Assembly (NCBI GenBank): GCA_964588325.1
Contig: CAZPOR010000004.1
Location: 124,001 to 188,000 of the forward strand
DNA length: 64,000 nucleotides
Direction: 5' to 3'
From: Thiovibrio sp964588325
GTDB lineage: Bacteria > Desulfobacterota > Desulfobulbia > Desulfobulbales > Desulfurivibrionaceae
This document shows, piece by piece, positions 1 to 8,301 of the stretch. Numbering within the stretch: the stretch's first letter is position 1; every line of letters begins with the position of its first letter. The position numbers and the translations under genes were made by a program. The notes below the pieces were generated by a model. The model worked only from the letters and a program-made list of their open reading frames with translations. It had not been told where the DNA came from and did not search any database.

Positions 1-513
1 TAAGTTCATGCAATCCTTTTCTCCATCTCTCGGACACTCGCTCGCTATAGTATGGTTACAATCATTGCCTTGCTTGAACCGCGGCCAGCCACGGCAAGAG
101 TAAAAATCAGACCGAAGCGCAACAAAAACGCTGCGCGGATATCCGTGCCCGGACCCACCACAACACACACAGTTTGAAATGAAAAATTTTGAAATATTTC
201 CGCAGGACCACGAAAAAACCAGAGAACCCCGCCACAAAAAAACTGAAGCAGTCCTGGTTATTTTCGACAATGCGAAAATTTTACAGAGAGCACGATATGA
301 AATTGAACAGGTTGTTTTTCGAGAATTGGGCTAGAGGGCTGAATATGAATTCTCGGATTATCTTGGCCTTAAAACACAAAGGAAGGATATATGCATGATT
401 TTTTCGTATGCGATGCGGAATAGTATTGACTAATCGGCCCAGTGTCAACATTTTTTTCGCAAATCACGGAACTCCACAAAAAAAATATTAATCTTTTTTT
501 TACTCACTTTTAC
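1..513. other. Gene-poor region upstream of the sigma factor
   Basis: I see no convincing gene here. A 69-codon open frame at 189-398 has no recognisable motif and no good ribosome site. On the minus strand an ATG at position 9, preceded by a purine-rich AAAGGA, could be the first codon of a divergent gene that leaves the window, but only three codons are visible. The stretch is AT-rich toward its right end, as expected for a promoter region. Confidence 0.4.
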
Positions 514-542
514 TTGCCATCATCTGATACTATTTGTATATT
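514..542 (+). promoter_or_regulatory. Sigma-70-type promoter of the sigma factor gene
   Basis: TTGCCA at 514-519 and TATATT at 537-542 are separated by 17 bases, close to the vegetative consensus. Transcription would start near 549, giving a leader of about 75 bases before the GTG start at 626. Identified by eye only. Confidence 0.6.
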
Positions 543-625
543 GTCGAGTTTTCTGCCCCAGCAACACAACACCCTGTATTTGCACGCAACAGAAAGAAAA
601 CTTTGAAACCAGGAGAGGTTAGCCC

Positions 626-1978
626 GTGCCTGCCGATATAAAAGCAAGACTCCTCGAAGCCGGAAAAGATGAAGGATGCGTAACCCTCTCCTTCCTGAAC
701 GACCTGATTCCGGAGGGCAAAGACGCTGAAGCCATCGACGGTATTTTCGATTTTCTCAACGAGAACAATATCGAAATAGTCAGCCAGGAAAAATCCGGCA
801 AGAAAAAAACCCTCGACGGCAAAAGCTGGGAGGGCAGCGGAGATGGCCAGCTTGAAGACGTCCCCCTTGACGACGATGACGACAAACTCATGGATGCCGC
901 CGCCCTTGTCTCCAAAGAGGATAGTCCGGAGCCGGAAGAAACCACCACCACCTACCTCCGGGAAATGGGTAAGTTCGAGCTGCTCACCCCGCAGGAAGAA
1001 GAAAAATACAGCAAGAGTATCCGCGAGGGATTCGACGGGATTATCCGCTCGGTTCGCCAGGACCAGCATGGAACCGAGGAACTGCGCCAACTGGTTGAAC
1101 GCATTGACCTGTGGGAAAAACGCGACCCAACCCTGAAGCCGAAAAAACAGCACCTCAATTTCATGATGCGCGCCATTGCCAAGGCCTGCGAAATGCATCC
1201 GCGCAACAAAAAGCTTCAGGAGATGCAGTGCAAGCTGGAGATGTTCCACCGCTCCATCGAAGTTGCCAAGGATGCCATGATCAAGGCCAATCTCCGCCTG
1301 GTGGTCAGCATCGCCAAACGCTACATGCACCAGGGCCTCACCCTGGCCGACCTCATCCAGGAAGGCAACCTCGGCCTGATGCGGGCCGTTTTCCGCTTCG
1401 ACTACACCAAGGGCAACAAATTCAGCACCTACGCCAGTTGGTGGATCAGGCAGGCGATTACCCGGGCCATCCTGGACAAAACCAGAACCATCCGGCTGCC
1501 AGTGCATTTCCTGGAACTCCGCAGCCAGTTCTTCAAGGCGTTCTACTCGCTTCTTAAGGAACTGGGCCGCGAACCGACCCCCATTGAAATTTCCGAGAAG
1601 ACCGGGTTGCCGATGGACAAAATCCTCGCCATCCTGGAGGCCTCCAGGGAGCCGATCTCCTTGGAAACCCCAGTGGGCGACGACGACTCCACCCTGGGAG
1701 ACTTTCTGGAAAACCAGGAATCGGTTTCGCCCTACGAGGCGGTGCAGAACCAGCAGCTTTCCGACCGGGTCACCAGCATCCTCAATACCCTGAGCACCCG
1801 GGAAGAAAAGATCATCCGGCTGCGCTTCGGCATCGGTGAGGACGCGGAATACACCCTGGAAGAGATCGGCAAACGGTTCAACGTTTCGCGGGAACGCATC
1901 CGGCAGATCGAGAAAAAAGCGCTTAATCGGTTGCGGCATTCCAGCAGGCGGGAGAAGCTCAAGCATTTCCTGGACTGA
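626..1978 (+). CDS. rpoD: RNA polymerase sigma factor, RpoD/SigA-like
   Basis: A 450-residue sigma-70 factor that should direct RNA polymerase to -10/-35 promoters. It has a region 1.1-like N-terminus (about 1-52), an acidic run around 81-87 (DDDDD), region 1.2 (about 108-140), only a short non-conserved region, region 2 with RLVVSIAKRY and the -10 binding WWIRQAITRAI segment (about 217-290), region 3, and region 4 with SRERIRQIEKKALNRLRH. The start is GTG at 626, six bases or so after AGGAGAGG. It is shorter than the roughly 570-620 residue primary sigma factors usual in proteobacteria, because the non-conserved insert is small. It may therefore be the housekeeping factor or a second, group-2-like factor; the window cannot decide. 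Monocistronic by appearance. Confidence 0.88.
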   Translation: MPADIKARLLEAGKDEGCVTLSFLNDLIPEGKDAEAIDGIFDFLNENNIEIVSQEKSGKKKTLDGKSWEGSGDGQLEDVPLDDDDDKLMDAAALVSKEDSPEPEETTTTYLREMGKFELLTPQEEEKYSKSIREGFDGIIRSVRQDQHGTEELRQLVERIDLWEKRDPTLKPKKQHLNFMMRAIAKACEMHPRNKKLQEMQCKLEMFHRSIEVAKDAMIKANLRLVVSIAKRYMHQGLTLADLIQEGNLGLMRAVFRFDYTKGNKFSTYASWWIRQAITRAILDKTRTIRLPVHFLELRSQFFKAFYSLLKELGREPTPIEISEKTGLPMDKILAILEASREPISLETPVGDDDSTLGDFLENQESVSPYEAVQNQQLSDRVTSILNTLSTREEKIIRLRFGIGEDAEYTLEEIGKRFNVSRERIRQIEKKALNRLRHSSRREKLKHFLD

Positions 1979-2093
1979 CCGCGCCTGTTTCGTTTTTCCT
2001 TTCGCACCGCCGCGCATGCAGCACCATGCCGGATAATGCGATCAGCCGCTGTGCGCTGATCCTTCCCCAGCCGGAAGTCCGCAGATAAAACAC

Positions 2094-4556
2094 ATGCTGC
2101 CAGAGACAGACCGCAACCCGCTTCTTCCGGCACTCCTGGCCTTTGCCGCCGGCGCAATGACTGCGGAGGCCGGCTGGTTGCCGGCCTCCCCTTCCCTGTG
2201 GCTGGCAGCCGCCCTGATTGCCGTTCCGGCTGTTTTCGTTCTGCTTTGCCGGACTCGGGCACGAGCGTGCTTTCTCCCCCTGCTGCTTATCCTGTTCTCC
2301 CTCTGCGGCCTGCTGTACACGGGGTCGTTTCTGGCGCCTCCGCTGCCACCTCATCATCTCTCGCGCCTCGTCCCGGAAAAGCAGGACGCCAGCCTGACCG
2401 GCACATTGATCCGAAAACCTGTTTTCAAGAATGACAAAACCCATTTCATTCTTGAAACGGACAGCATCCTCCTCCCTTCAGGCCTCGCGCCTCGCGCTGC
2501 AACAGGTCGCATCATGCTCACAGTCAACGCCCCGCTGCTCAAGGGGCTCGTTCCCGGCCGGGACTATCTGGTGCGCGCCCGGCTTTCCCTGCCGGACAAG
2601 CCGGCAACCCCAGAGGTCTTTGACTACGCAGAATATCTGGCCGCCGATGATATCCTGGTCAAGGGCTGGGTTGCCACCCCCCTTTTCATCCAGCCCATTT
2701 CCCCTCCTGCCGCGGGCAGCTTTTCTTCGCCGAGGTATTTTCTTGAAGGATTCCGGCACCAGTTCGAGGCCTTTCTCCACGCACATCTTGCCCCGGACAA
2801 CGCCGCGCTGTACCAGGCCCTCCTCCTTGGCGACCGCAGCGCCATTTCGCCGGAAATCACGGAAAACTACCAGGCTGCCGGCATCATGCACCTTCTGGCC
2901 ATCTCCGGGAGCCATCTCGTTGTCGTGGCTTTTTTGACCACGATCTTCTTTCGTTTTCTGGTCAATCGCTCTCCCATGCTGTTGCTCCGGCTGCCCGCGG
3001 CCAAAATCTCCCTGATTCTCTCGTTCCCCGCCCTTTTTCTCTACGCCGGGCTTGCCGGTTTTCAACCGCCGGTAATGCGGGCCTTGCTCATGACCGGCGT
3101 CTTCATGGTCGCTCTTCTTCTCGACCGCCAATGGTCCAGCCTGAACAATCTCGCCATTGCCGCTTTCTGCATCCTCCTGTTCAACCCCCTCAGCATCCAC
3201 ACCGCCTCCTTCCAGCTCTCCTTTGCCGCCACTGCGGCAATAATCCTCGTCATGCCGCGGATCGCTACCTGGCGTCCCCACAAAGAGAACCGGACTCCCT
3301 GGCAGAGATTGCGATACTTCCTCATCTCCGGACTTTTCATTTCAGGCGCCGCCTTTCTTGCCACCGCTCCGCTCGCCCTGCTCCATTTCAACCGGATTTC
3401 CCTGACCGGCCCCATTACCACCCTGCTGGTCACGCCTTTTCTGTGCTTCTGGACCCTGCCCTTGGGGCTGCTGGCCATTCTCACCCAATCCTTCGCCCCG
3501 GTGATCGCACTCTTTTTTTTACAAACCGGCGCGCTCGGCATCCACGTTTCCCACGTGCTGACCGGTTTTCTCGCCGGACTGCCGTTTTCCTCTTTCTGGC
3601 TCCCCACCCCGACTATGCCGCTGTTAATTCTTTCCTACGCGCTGCTTCTTCTGATCTTCCGCCACAGACGAACGCTTCCCCTGCTGGCCATGCTTGCCTG
3701 TTTCGCCGTGCTGCTTTCCGGCTATGCCCGGTTGCCGAAAGCGCACGACAACTCGATGGAGGTCTTTTTTTTGCCCGTGGGAAACGGCAGCGCCACGGTC
3801 GTAAAACAAGCAGACCGCCAAGTCATTCTCATCGACGGGGGCGGACCGCCCACCGGGCTTTTCAATGTTGGAGAGCGGGTGATCGCGCCGTTTCTCTGGC
3901 ACCAGCAGATCAGGCGGGTGGACCAGATCATCCTCACCCATGCCCATGCCGATCATTTCAACGGCCTGCCCTGGATCATACAACGGTTTCAGCCCAAGAT
4001 TCTCTGGCTCAGCGAAACCAACGGCCAGGAACCGGGCTTTTCCGCGCTTCTTCGTGGGGCGAAAGAGGCCGGTTGTCAGGTACGGATTGCCAGGGCCGGA
4101 GAAGTGCTTGCCGGCGGAAACACCCAGTTTGCCATCACCTGCCTGGCCAATCTGGCTCTGAGCGGAAACACGGAACCAATCGCGGACACCCCCAACAACA
4201 GGGGCCTGGTCCTGCGCCTGGACCACGGCGAAAACACCTTTCTTTTTCCTGGGGACATAGAAAAGGACTACGAGGAACACATCCTGCAAAAGAGCAGCCA
4301 ACTCAAGGCCGAGGTTCTCCTGCTGCCCCACCATGGCCTGGGATCGTCGGGCAGTCCGCGGTTCATTGCGGCCGTAGGGCCGCGCTACTCCGTGGCGTCA
4401 ACGGGCAAGAAGGAGCCGTTTCCCCCGGTGCAATATCAGGACTCCGGAGGACACATCTTTTCAACGGCCCGCCATGGCGCCGTCTCTTTTCTCTCCGACG
4501 GGAAAAAGCTCACTGCCACCCCCCATCGGACTGCAAGCGATCCGCCCCCCCATTAA
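2094..4556 (+). CDS. comEC: DNA internalization competence protein ComEC/Rec2
   Basis: An 820-residue polytopic inner-membrane protein of the ComEC/Rec2 family, which forms the channel for single-stranded DNA in natural transformation. The N-terminal third holds several hydrophobic segments and a soluble DUF4131-like part. The competence domain starts around 245, with GDRSAISPE and the signature HLLAISGSHLVVV (about 262-274), followed by many membrane helices to about 540. The C-terminal metallo-beta-lactamase domain carries THAHADHFNGL (about 614-624) and a later LLPHHGLGSSGSP, likely a nuclease active site. Length is normal for the full three-domain form. It is convergent with pilT, whose pilus-retraction ATPase is often needed for DNA uptake. 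Confidence 0.93.
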   Translation: MLPETDRNPLLPALLAFAAGAMTAEAGWLPASPSLWLAAALIAVPAVFVLLCRTRARACFLPLLLILFSLCGLLYTGSFLAPPLPPHHLSRLVPEKQDASLTGTLIRKPVFKNDKTHFILETDSILLPSGLAPRAATGRIMLTVNAPLLKGLVPGRDYLVRARLSLPDKPATPEVFDYAEYLAADDILVKGWVATPLFIQPISPPAAGSFSSPRYFLEGFRHQFEAFLHAHLAPDNAALYQALLLGDRSAISPEITENYQAAGIMHLLAISGSHLVVVAFLTTIFFRFLVNRSPMLLLRLPAAKISLILSFPALFLYAGLAGFQPPVMRALLMTGVFMVALLLDRQWSSLNNLAIAAFCILLFNPLSIHTASFQLSFAATAAIILVMPRIATWRPHKENRTPWQRLRYFLISGLFISGAAFLATAPLALLHFNRISLTGPITTLLVTPFLCFWTLPLGLLAILTQSFAPVIALFFLQTGALGIHVSHVLTGFLAGLPFSSFWLPTPTMPLLILSYALLLLIFRHRRTLPLLAMLACFAVLLSGYARLPKAHDNSMEVFFLPVGNGSATVVKQADRQVILIDGGGPPTGLFNVGERVIAPFLWHQQIRRVDQIILTHAHADHFNGLPWIIQRFQPKILWLSETNGQEPGFSALLRGAKEAGCQVRIARAGEVLAGGNTQFAITCLANLALSGNTEPIADTPNNRGLVLRLDHGENTFLFPGDIEKDYEEHILQKSSQLKAEVLLLPHHGLGSSGSPRFIAAVGPRYSVASTGKKEPFPPVQYQDSGGHIFSTARHGAVSFLSDGKKLTATPHRTASDPPPH

Positions 4557-4581
4557 GAAATGCGCGGGAGCGGCGCCACCT

Positions 4582-5664
4582 TTAGGCATCGGTAAAATCC
4601 GTGGGCGGCTTCTTGAGGAACTGAACGAACTTGCTCTTGTCAATGCAGTTTATGTAGGCGTCATCCCCGGAAATCCAGCCTTTCTTGATCAGATCCATGA
4701 TCGCGTCGTCCAGGGTCTGCATGCCGAATTTCTTCCCGGTTTGCATGGCGGATGGGATCTGGTAGGTCTTGCCTTCGCGGATCAGGTTCCGCACCGCCGG
4801 GGTGCAGATCAGGATCTCCAGCGCGGCGCAACGCCCCTTGATATCGACTCGCTTGAACAGGGTTTGGGAAACCACGGCCTTCAGGGCATCCGCCAGGGTG
4901 GAGCGGACCTGCGCCTGCTGGTTGGATGGGAAAATTTCGATAATCCTGTCCACGGTTTTATTGGCGTTTAAGGTGTGCAGGGTGCCGAAGACCAGATGGC
5001 CGGTCATGGCCGCCTCCATGGCCAGGGAAATGGTTTCCAGATCGCGCATTTCGCCGACCATGATAATGTCCGGGTCTTCGCGGAGCGCACCCCGCAGGGC
5101 GGCGGAAAAGGACTGGGTATGCAGCCCCACCTCCCGGTGGTTGACGATGCAGTTCTGGCTCTTGTGCACAAACTCGATGGGATCTTCGATGGTCAGGATA
5201 TGGTCCTTGCGCAGCTTGTTGGCCTGATCGACAATGGCGGCCAAGGTGGTCGACTTGCCGCTGCCCGTGGGGCCGGTGACCAGGACCATCCCCTTGGGCA
5301 GGGTGGCGAGCTGGGCGACAACCTGGGGCAGCCCCAGTTGGTCGCAGCCCAGGATATTGCTGGGAATCTCGCGAAATACCGCGCCGATTCCATATTTCTG
5401 CATGAACAGGTTGCCGCGGTACCGGGCAAGTCCGGGAATTTCGTAGCCAAAATCCACATCGCCGGTCTCCTCGAACACCTTGACCTTTTCCTCGGAAACA
5501 ATCTCATAGAGCATGGCCTTGAGCTCGTCGTTGTCAAGAACCTTGAACTTGACCCGCTCCATCTCGCCGCGGATGCGAAGAATCGGCTGCTGACCGGAAA
5601 CCATATGCAAGTCCGAGGCGCCCTGTTCGTTCATCAGTTTAAAAAAAGCATCGATCTGAGCCAT
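4582..5664 (-). CDS. pilT: Type IV pilus retraction ATPase PilT
   Basis: A 360-residue secretion ATPase of the PilT/PilU type, expected at the cytoplasmic base of a type IV pilus, where it powers retraction, twitching and DNA uptake. The Walker A GPTGSGKST lies near 131-139, followed by the Asp box, Walker B (DPDIIMVGEMRD) and the His box (GHLVFGTLHT). The PilT-type C-terminal motif AVRNLIREGK is present. I chose the ATG at 5664 because AGGAG (5674-5678) is nine bases upstream; a TTG two codons earlier would sit too close to it. It ends 25 bases from the end of comEC. Neither pilB nor pilin genes are nearby. PilU is the alternative assignment. Confidence 0.9.
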   Translation of the reverse strand: MAQIDAFFKLMNEQGASDLHMVSGQQPILRIRGEMERVKFKVLDNDELKAMLYEIVSEEKVKVFEETGDVDFGYEIPGLARYRGNLFMQKYGIGAVFREIPSNILGCDQLGLPQVVAQLATLPKGMVLVTGPTGSGKSTTLAAIVDQANKLRKDHILTIEDPIEFVHKSQNCIVNHREVGLHTQSFSAALRGALREDPDIIMVGEMRDLETISLAMEAAMTGHLVFGTLHTLNANKTVDRIIEIFPSNQQAQVRSTLADALKAVVSQTLFKRVDIKGRCAALEILICTPAVRNLIREGKTYQIPSAMQTGKKFGMQTLDDAIMDLIKKGWISGDDAYINCIDKSKFVQFLKKPPTDFTDA

Positions 5665-5833
5665 GCACAAAAACTCCTGTTATCAACCGGTTGAAGACCT
5701 CAAAAAAACAAAGCCGAAAAAGAGGGGCTCGTCCATGCAGCAATTATGCAACAGTAATGCTAGTATATAGAGCCGAGTCAAATTACTCCACGCAAAAAAA
5801 TACAGCCTTCGACAAAAAAAGCACCCCGGAAAA

Positions 5834-6721
5834 ATGCCGCCCTACATTGATCTGCATACCCACTCAACCTGTTCGGACGGGCTGCTCACCCCGACCGCCC
5901 TCCTGGACCTCGCTGCCCGCCGGGGGCTTGCAGCCATCGCCCTCACCGACCACGACACCATCACGGGAATTCCCGAGGCGCTGGCGCACGGCGCAATCGT
6001 CGGGGTGGAGGTGCTGAGCGGGATAGAGATAAGCAGCGACCTTGCCGGAACCTCGCTCCATATTCTGGGCTACGGCTTCGACCATGAACATCCCGGGCTC
6101 CTCGCCTTTCTGGCAAGGCTGCAAGAGGCCCGGCACAACCGCAACCAGGGCATCATGGAGCGCCTCCAGACCCTCGGCATCTCCATAACCAACGAAGAGC
6201 TGCCCCGGATTGCCGGAGAGCAGATAGGCCGCCCCCACTTCGCCCGGTTGCTTACCCAGAAAGGATTGACCAGGAACACCCAGGACGCCTTCAGCCGCTA
6301 CCTCAAACGCGGCGCTCCCGCCTTTGTCGAACATGTCAAGCCCCAGGCCGACGAAGTAATCAGCCACATTTCCAAGGCCAACGGCCTGGCGGTGCTCGCC
6401 CATCCGGTCTATCTGATCCCGAGCCTGGAACAAAACCCCGGCCTGGTTGGCACTCTCAAGGGATTCGGGCTGGCAGGGATTGAAACCTTCTATCCCGCCC
6501 ATTCAAAAAAATTCTGCCGCTTCCTGCAAGCACTTGCCGCACAACACGGGTTGCTCCTCAGCGGCGGCACGGATTATCACGGCGACAAACACTCTGTCAC
6601 CCCCTTGGGCGGCAACGCCAAAACCATCCGCGTTCCTCTTCAGCTCCTGCAGGAGATCAAGCAGAGGCTGGCAGCAACCAGTGCCGCGCCGCACCGGGAG
6701 GCAGCCCACCCTTTTTTATGA
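5834..6721 (+). CDS. PHP-domain phosphoesterase (RNase AM/YciV-like)
   Basis: A 295-residue protein of the polymerase-and-histidinol-phosphatase family. Metal-binding motifs appear in order: DLHTHSTCSDG at residues 6-16, TDHDTITG (about 38-45), GIEIS (about 63-67), AHPVYL in the middle and GTDYHG near the C-terminus. Family members hydrolyse 3',5'-nucleoside bisphosphates or trim RNA 5' ends (the E. coli YciV/RNase AM type), with a tri-metal centre. The start ATG follows a GGA-containing stretch. It stands alone between pilT (divergent) and the nucleotidyltransferase gene. The exact substrate cannot be read from sequence. Confidence 0.82.
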   Translation: MPPYIDLHTHSTCSDGLLTPTALLDLAARRGLAAIALTDHDTITGIPEALAHGAIVGVEVLSGIEISSDLAGTSLHILGYGFDHEHPGLLAFLARLQEARHNRNQGIMERLQTLGISITNEELPRIAGEQIGRPHFARLLTQKGLTRNTQDAFSRYLKRGAPAFVEHVKPQADEVISHISKANGLAVLAHPVYLIPSLEQNPGLVGTLKGFGLAGIETFYPAHSKKFCRFLQALAAQHGLLLSGGTDYHGDKHSVTPLGGNAKTIRVPLQLLQEIKQRLAATSAAPHREAAHPFL

Positions 6722-6864
6722 AAAAGCGGGATTGACTTCCCGGCCTGCCGACAGTACTACAGAGTAGTTTTGAAAATTGCCGGCCGCGCGGACACACGAG
6801 CAAAAAACTTCCTGTCCGCGTATTGCCTGCTTGACCGCGAGCACAGACAAAAACGGGGGAACCC

Positions 6865-7626
6865 ATGACGGGCGATGAATACATCCTCTCCATCCTCAAA
6901 AAATATGAAGTCCCAAGGGGGCCTGAATCGCCCGCCGAACAAACAGCGAAGCATATTGCCCCCAAGATCCAGCGGTGGGCGGGAGGCTGGCTGTCCGCCC
7001 TGTCGTATTCCGGCGCCTATGCCAAGCAAACCGCCGTGCATGGCGTAACCGACGTGGACCTCTTTATCTCCCTCAAACCCGGGATGCCCGGGACAATGCA
7101 AAAAATCTATGACGAGCTGTTTACCCTGGCCGCCTTGCATGGCTGGAACCCCATCCGGAGACATGTCGGCATCGGCATCTCAAAAAACGATATAACCCTC
7201 GACCTGATTCCCGGCCGTGCGCAGGCCGGAGACGAGAGCTATCACGACCTGTACTGGCTCAAATCCGATTCCCTGCGGCACACCAACCTGAGCCTCCATA
7301 TCGAGACCGTCGCCAAATCACATCGCCTTCGCGAAATCCAGGCGATCAAGATCTGGAGGCACATTCACCGGCTTGACTGGCCATCCCTCTACCTTGATTG
7401 TTTTGTCATAAACGCCCTGGCAGAAAGAAGCACGGATTCCCTCGCCCACAATGTCCTGCACGCCCTGGACATGATAGGGGAAGCCCTTGAAACCACCTGC
7501 ATCGTTGATCCGGCCAACCCCGACAACGTGCTTTCGCTTGATACAACACCAGAGGATAAGAAAAATATCGCGGAGCAGGCAAAAAAATCCGCCGCCCAGC
7601 AGCACTGGGAAGACATTATCTGGTAG
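6865..7626 (+). CDS. Orphan OAS/CD-NTase-like nucleotidyltransferase
   Basis: A 253-residue protein with a polymerase-beta-type nucleotidyltransferase fold. SGAYAKQTAVHG (49-60) matches the GS-x9 helix motif, DVDLF (63-67) supplies two metal-binding Asp residues, and TLDLIPG (about 112-118) supplies a third. The C-terminal part has DPANPDNVLS (about 213-222), resembling the D-P-x-N-P segment of 2'-5' oligoadenylate synthases and bacterial CD-NTases, which make (cyclic) oligonucleotides. Archaeal-type CCA-adding enzymes share the core, so a tRNA-type role is possible. The start has GGGGGA five bases upstream. No CBASS effector (phospholipase, nuclease, TM protein), E1/E2 or HORMA/TRIP13 genes are adjacent, so a defence role is not supported by context. 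Confidence 0.6.
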   Translation: MTGDEYILSILKKYEVPRGPESPAEQTAKHIAPKIQRWAGGWLSALSYSGAYAKQTAVHGVTDVDLFISLKPGMPGTMQKIYDELFTLAALHGWNPIRRHVGIGISKNDITLDLIPGRAQAGDESYHDLYWLKSDSLRHTNLSLHIETVAKSHRLREIQAIKIWRHIHRLDWPSLYLDCFVINALAERSTDSLAHNVLHALDMIGEALETTCIVDPANPDNVLSLDTTPEDKKNIAEQAKKSAAQQHWEDIIW

Positions 7627-7877
7627 AAACCGTGCCATGCAGGCAATGGTCTCCCCGGGGGCCTCCCAGCGCATCCCCCGCCGCCTTTTTTTCCTTGATC
7701 CATTCCGCACAATGCACCTATGATGTTCATAGTGCCTGCCCCTTTTGGGGAAGCATTTTTTTCACCCCGTGTCCGTTCACGCATATTTTCCGCGGAAAAA
7801 AGAAAAATCCGCACCGGGCACCCACCGCGTTGTTACATGTTTTTTCTTGAAATATCTCCAGCAAGGACGCGCACCAC

Positions 7878-8300
7878 ATGGCCAGAAAATACAAAGTCCT
7901 CATCGTCGATGACTCAACCAGCATACTGAAAGCTTTGGCCCGAGCCTTTGCCGAAACACCCTACGATGTGACGACCTGCAACGATCCCGTCAAATCCTAC
8001 GAAATGATCGAAGACGAACATTTTGACATCGTGATCAGCGATATCATGATGCCGGAGTTGGACGGGCTTTCCCTGCTGCGCAAGATCAAGAACTACAACG
8101 GCACCATCCAGGTGATCATGATCACCGGGTACATCACGATCAACAACACCCTCAACGCCTTTCGCTACGGAGCAAACGACATTTTTTTCAAACCCTTCAA
8201 GGACATGCAGGACCTCATTGACGCCGTGGATGGTGCCGCCAAAAAACTGAACCGCATCAACGAGATTCTCAAAGTGCTGGCCAGCGAAAAAGGAAACTGA
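7878..8300 (+). CDS. CheY-like response regulator (receiver only)
   Basis: A 140-residue stand-alone receiver domain. The acidic pair DD (11-12), the phospho-acceptor Asp 55 in VISDIMMPE, the Thr in MITGY (about 85) and Lys in FFKPF (about 107) are all present, so it should be phosphorylated. There is no output domain. The stop codon is one base before the ATG of the CheA-like kinase, so the two are almost certainly co-transcribed and the kinase is its likely phosphodonor. Confidence 0.9.
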   Translation: MARKYKVLIVDDSTSILKALARAFAETPYDVTTCNDPVKSYEMIEDEHFDIVISDIMMPELDGLSLLRKIKNYNGTIQVIMITGYITINNTLNAFRYGANDIFFKPFKDMQDLIDAVDGAAKKLNRINEILKVLASEKGN

Positions 8301-8301
8301 C

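Noticed and set aside
189..398. 69-codon open frame before the sigma factor
   Set aside because: No ribosome site, unlikely start, low-complexity basic composition, no motif.
530..2017. Open frame of 495 codons on the minus strand
   Set aside because: Opposite the sigma factor gene, which is unmistakable; the reverse product has no motif.
6865..7626. CBASS defence operon
   Set aside because: Only the nucleotidyltransferase is CBASS-like; no effector or accessory gene lies next to it.
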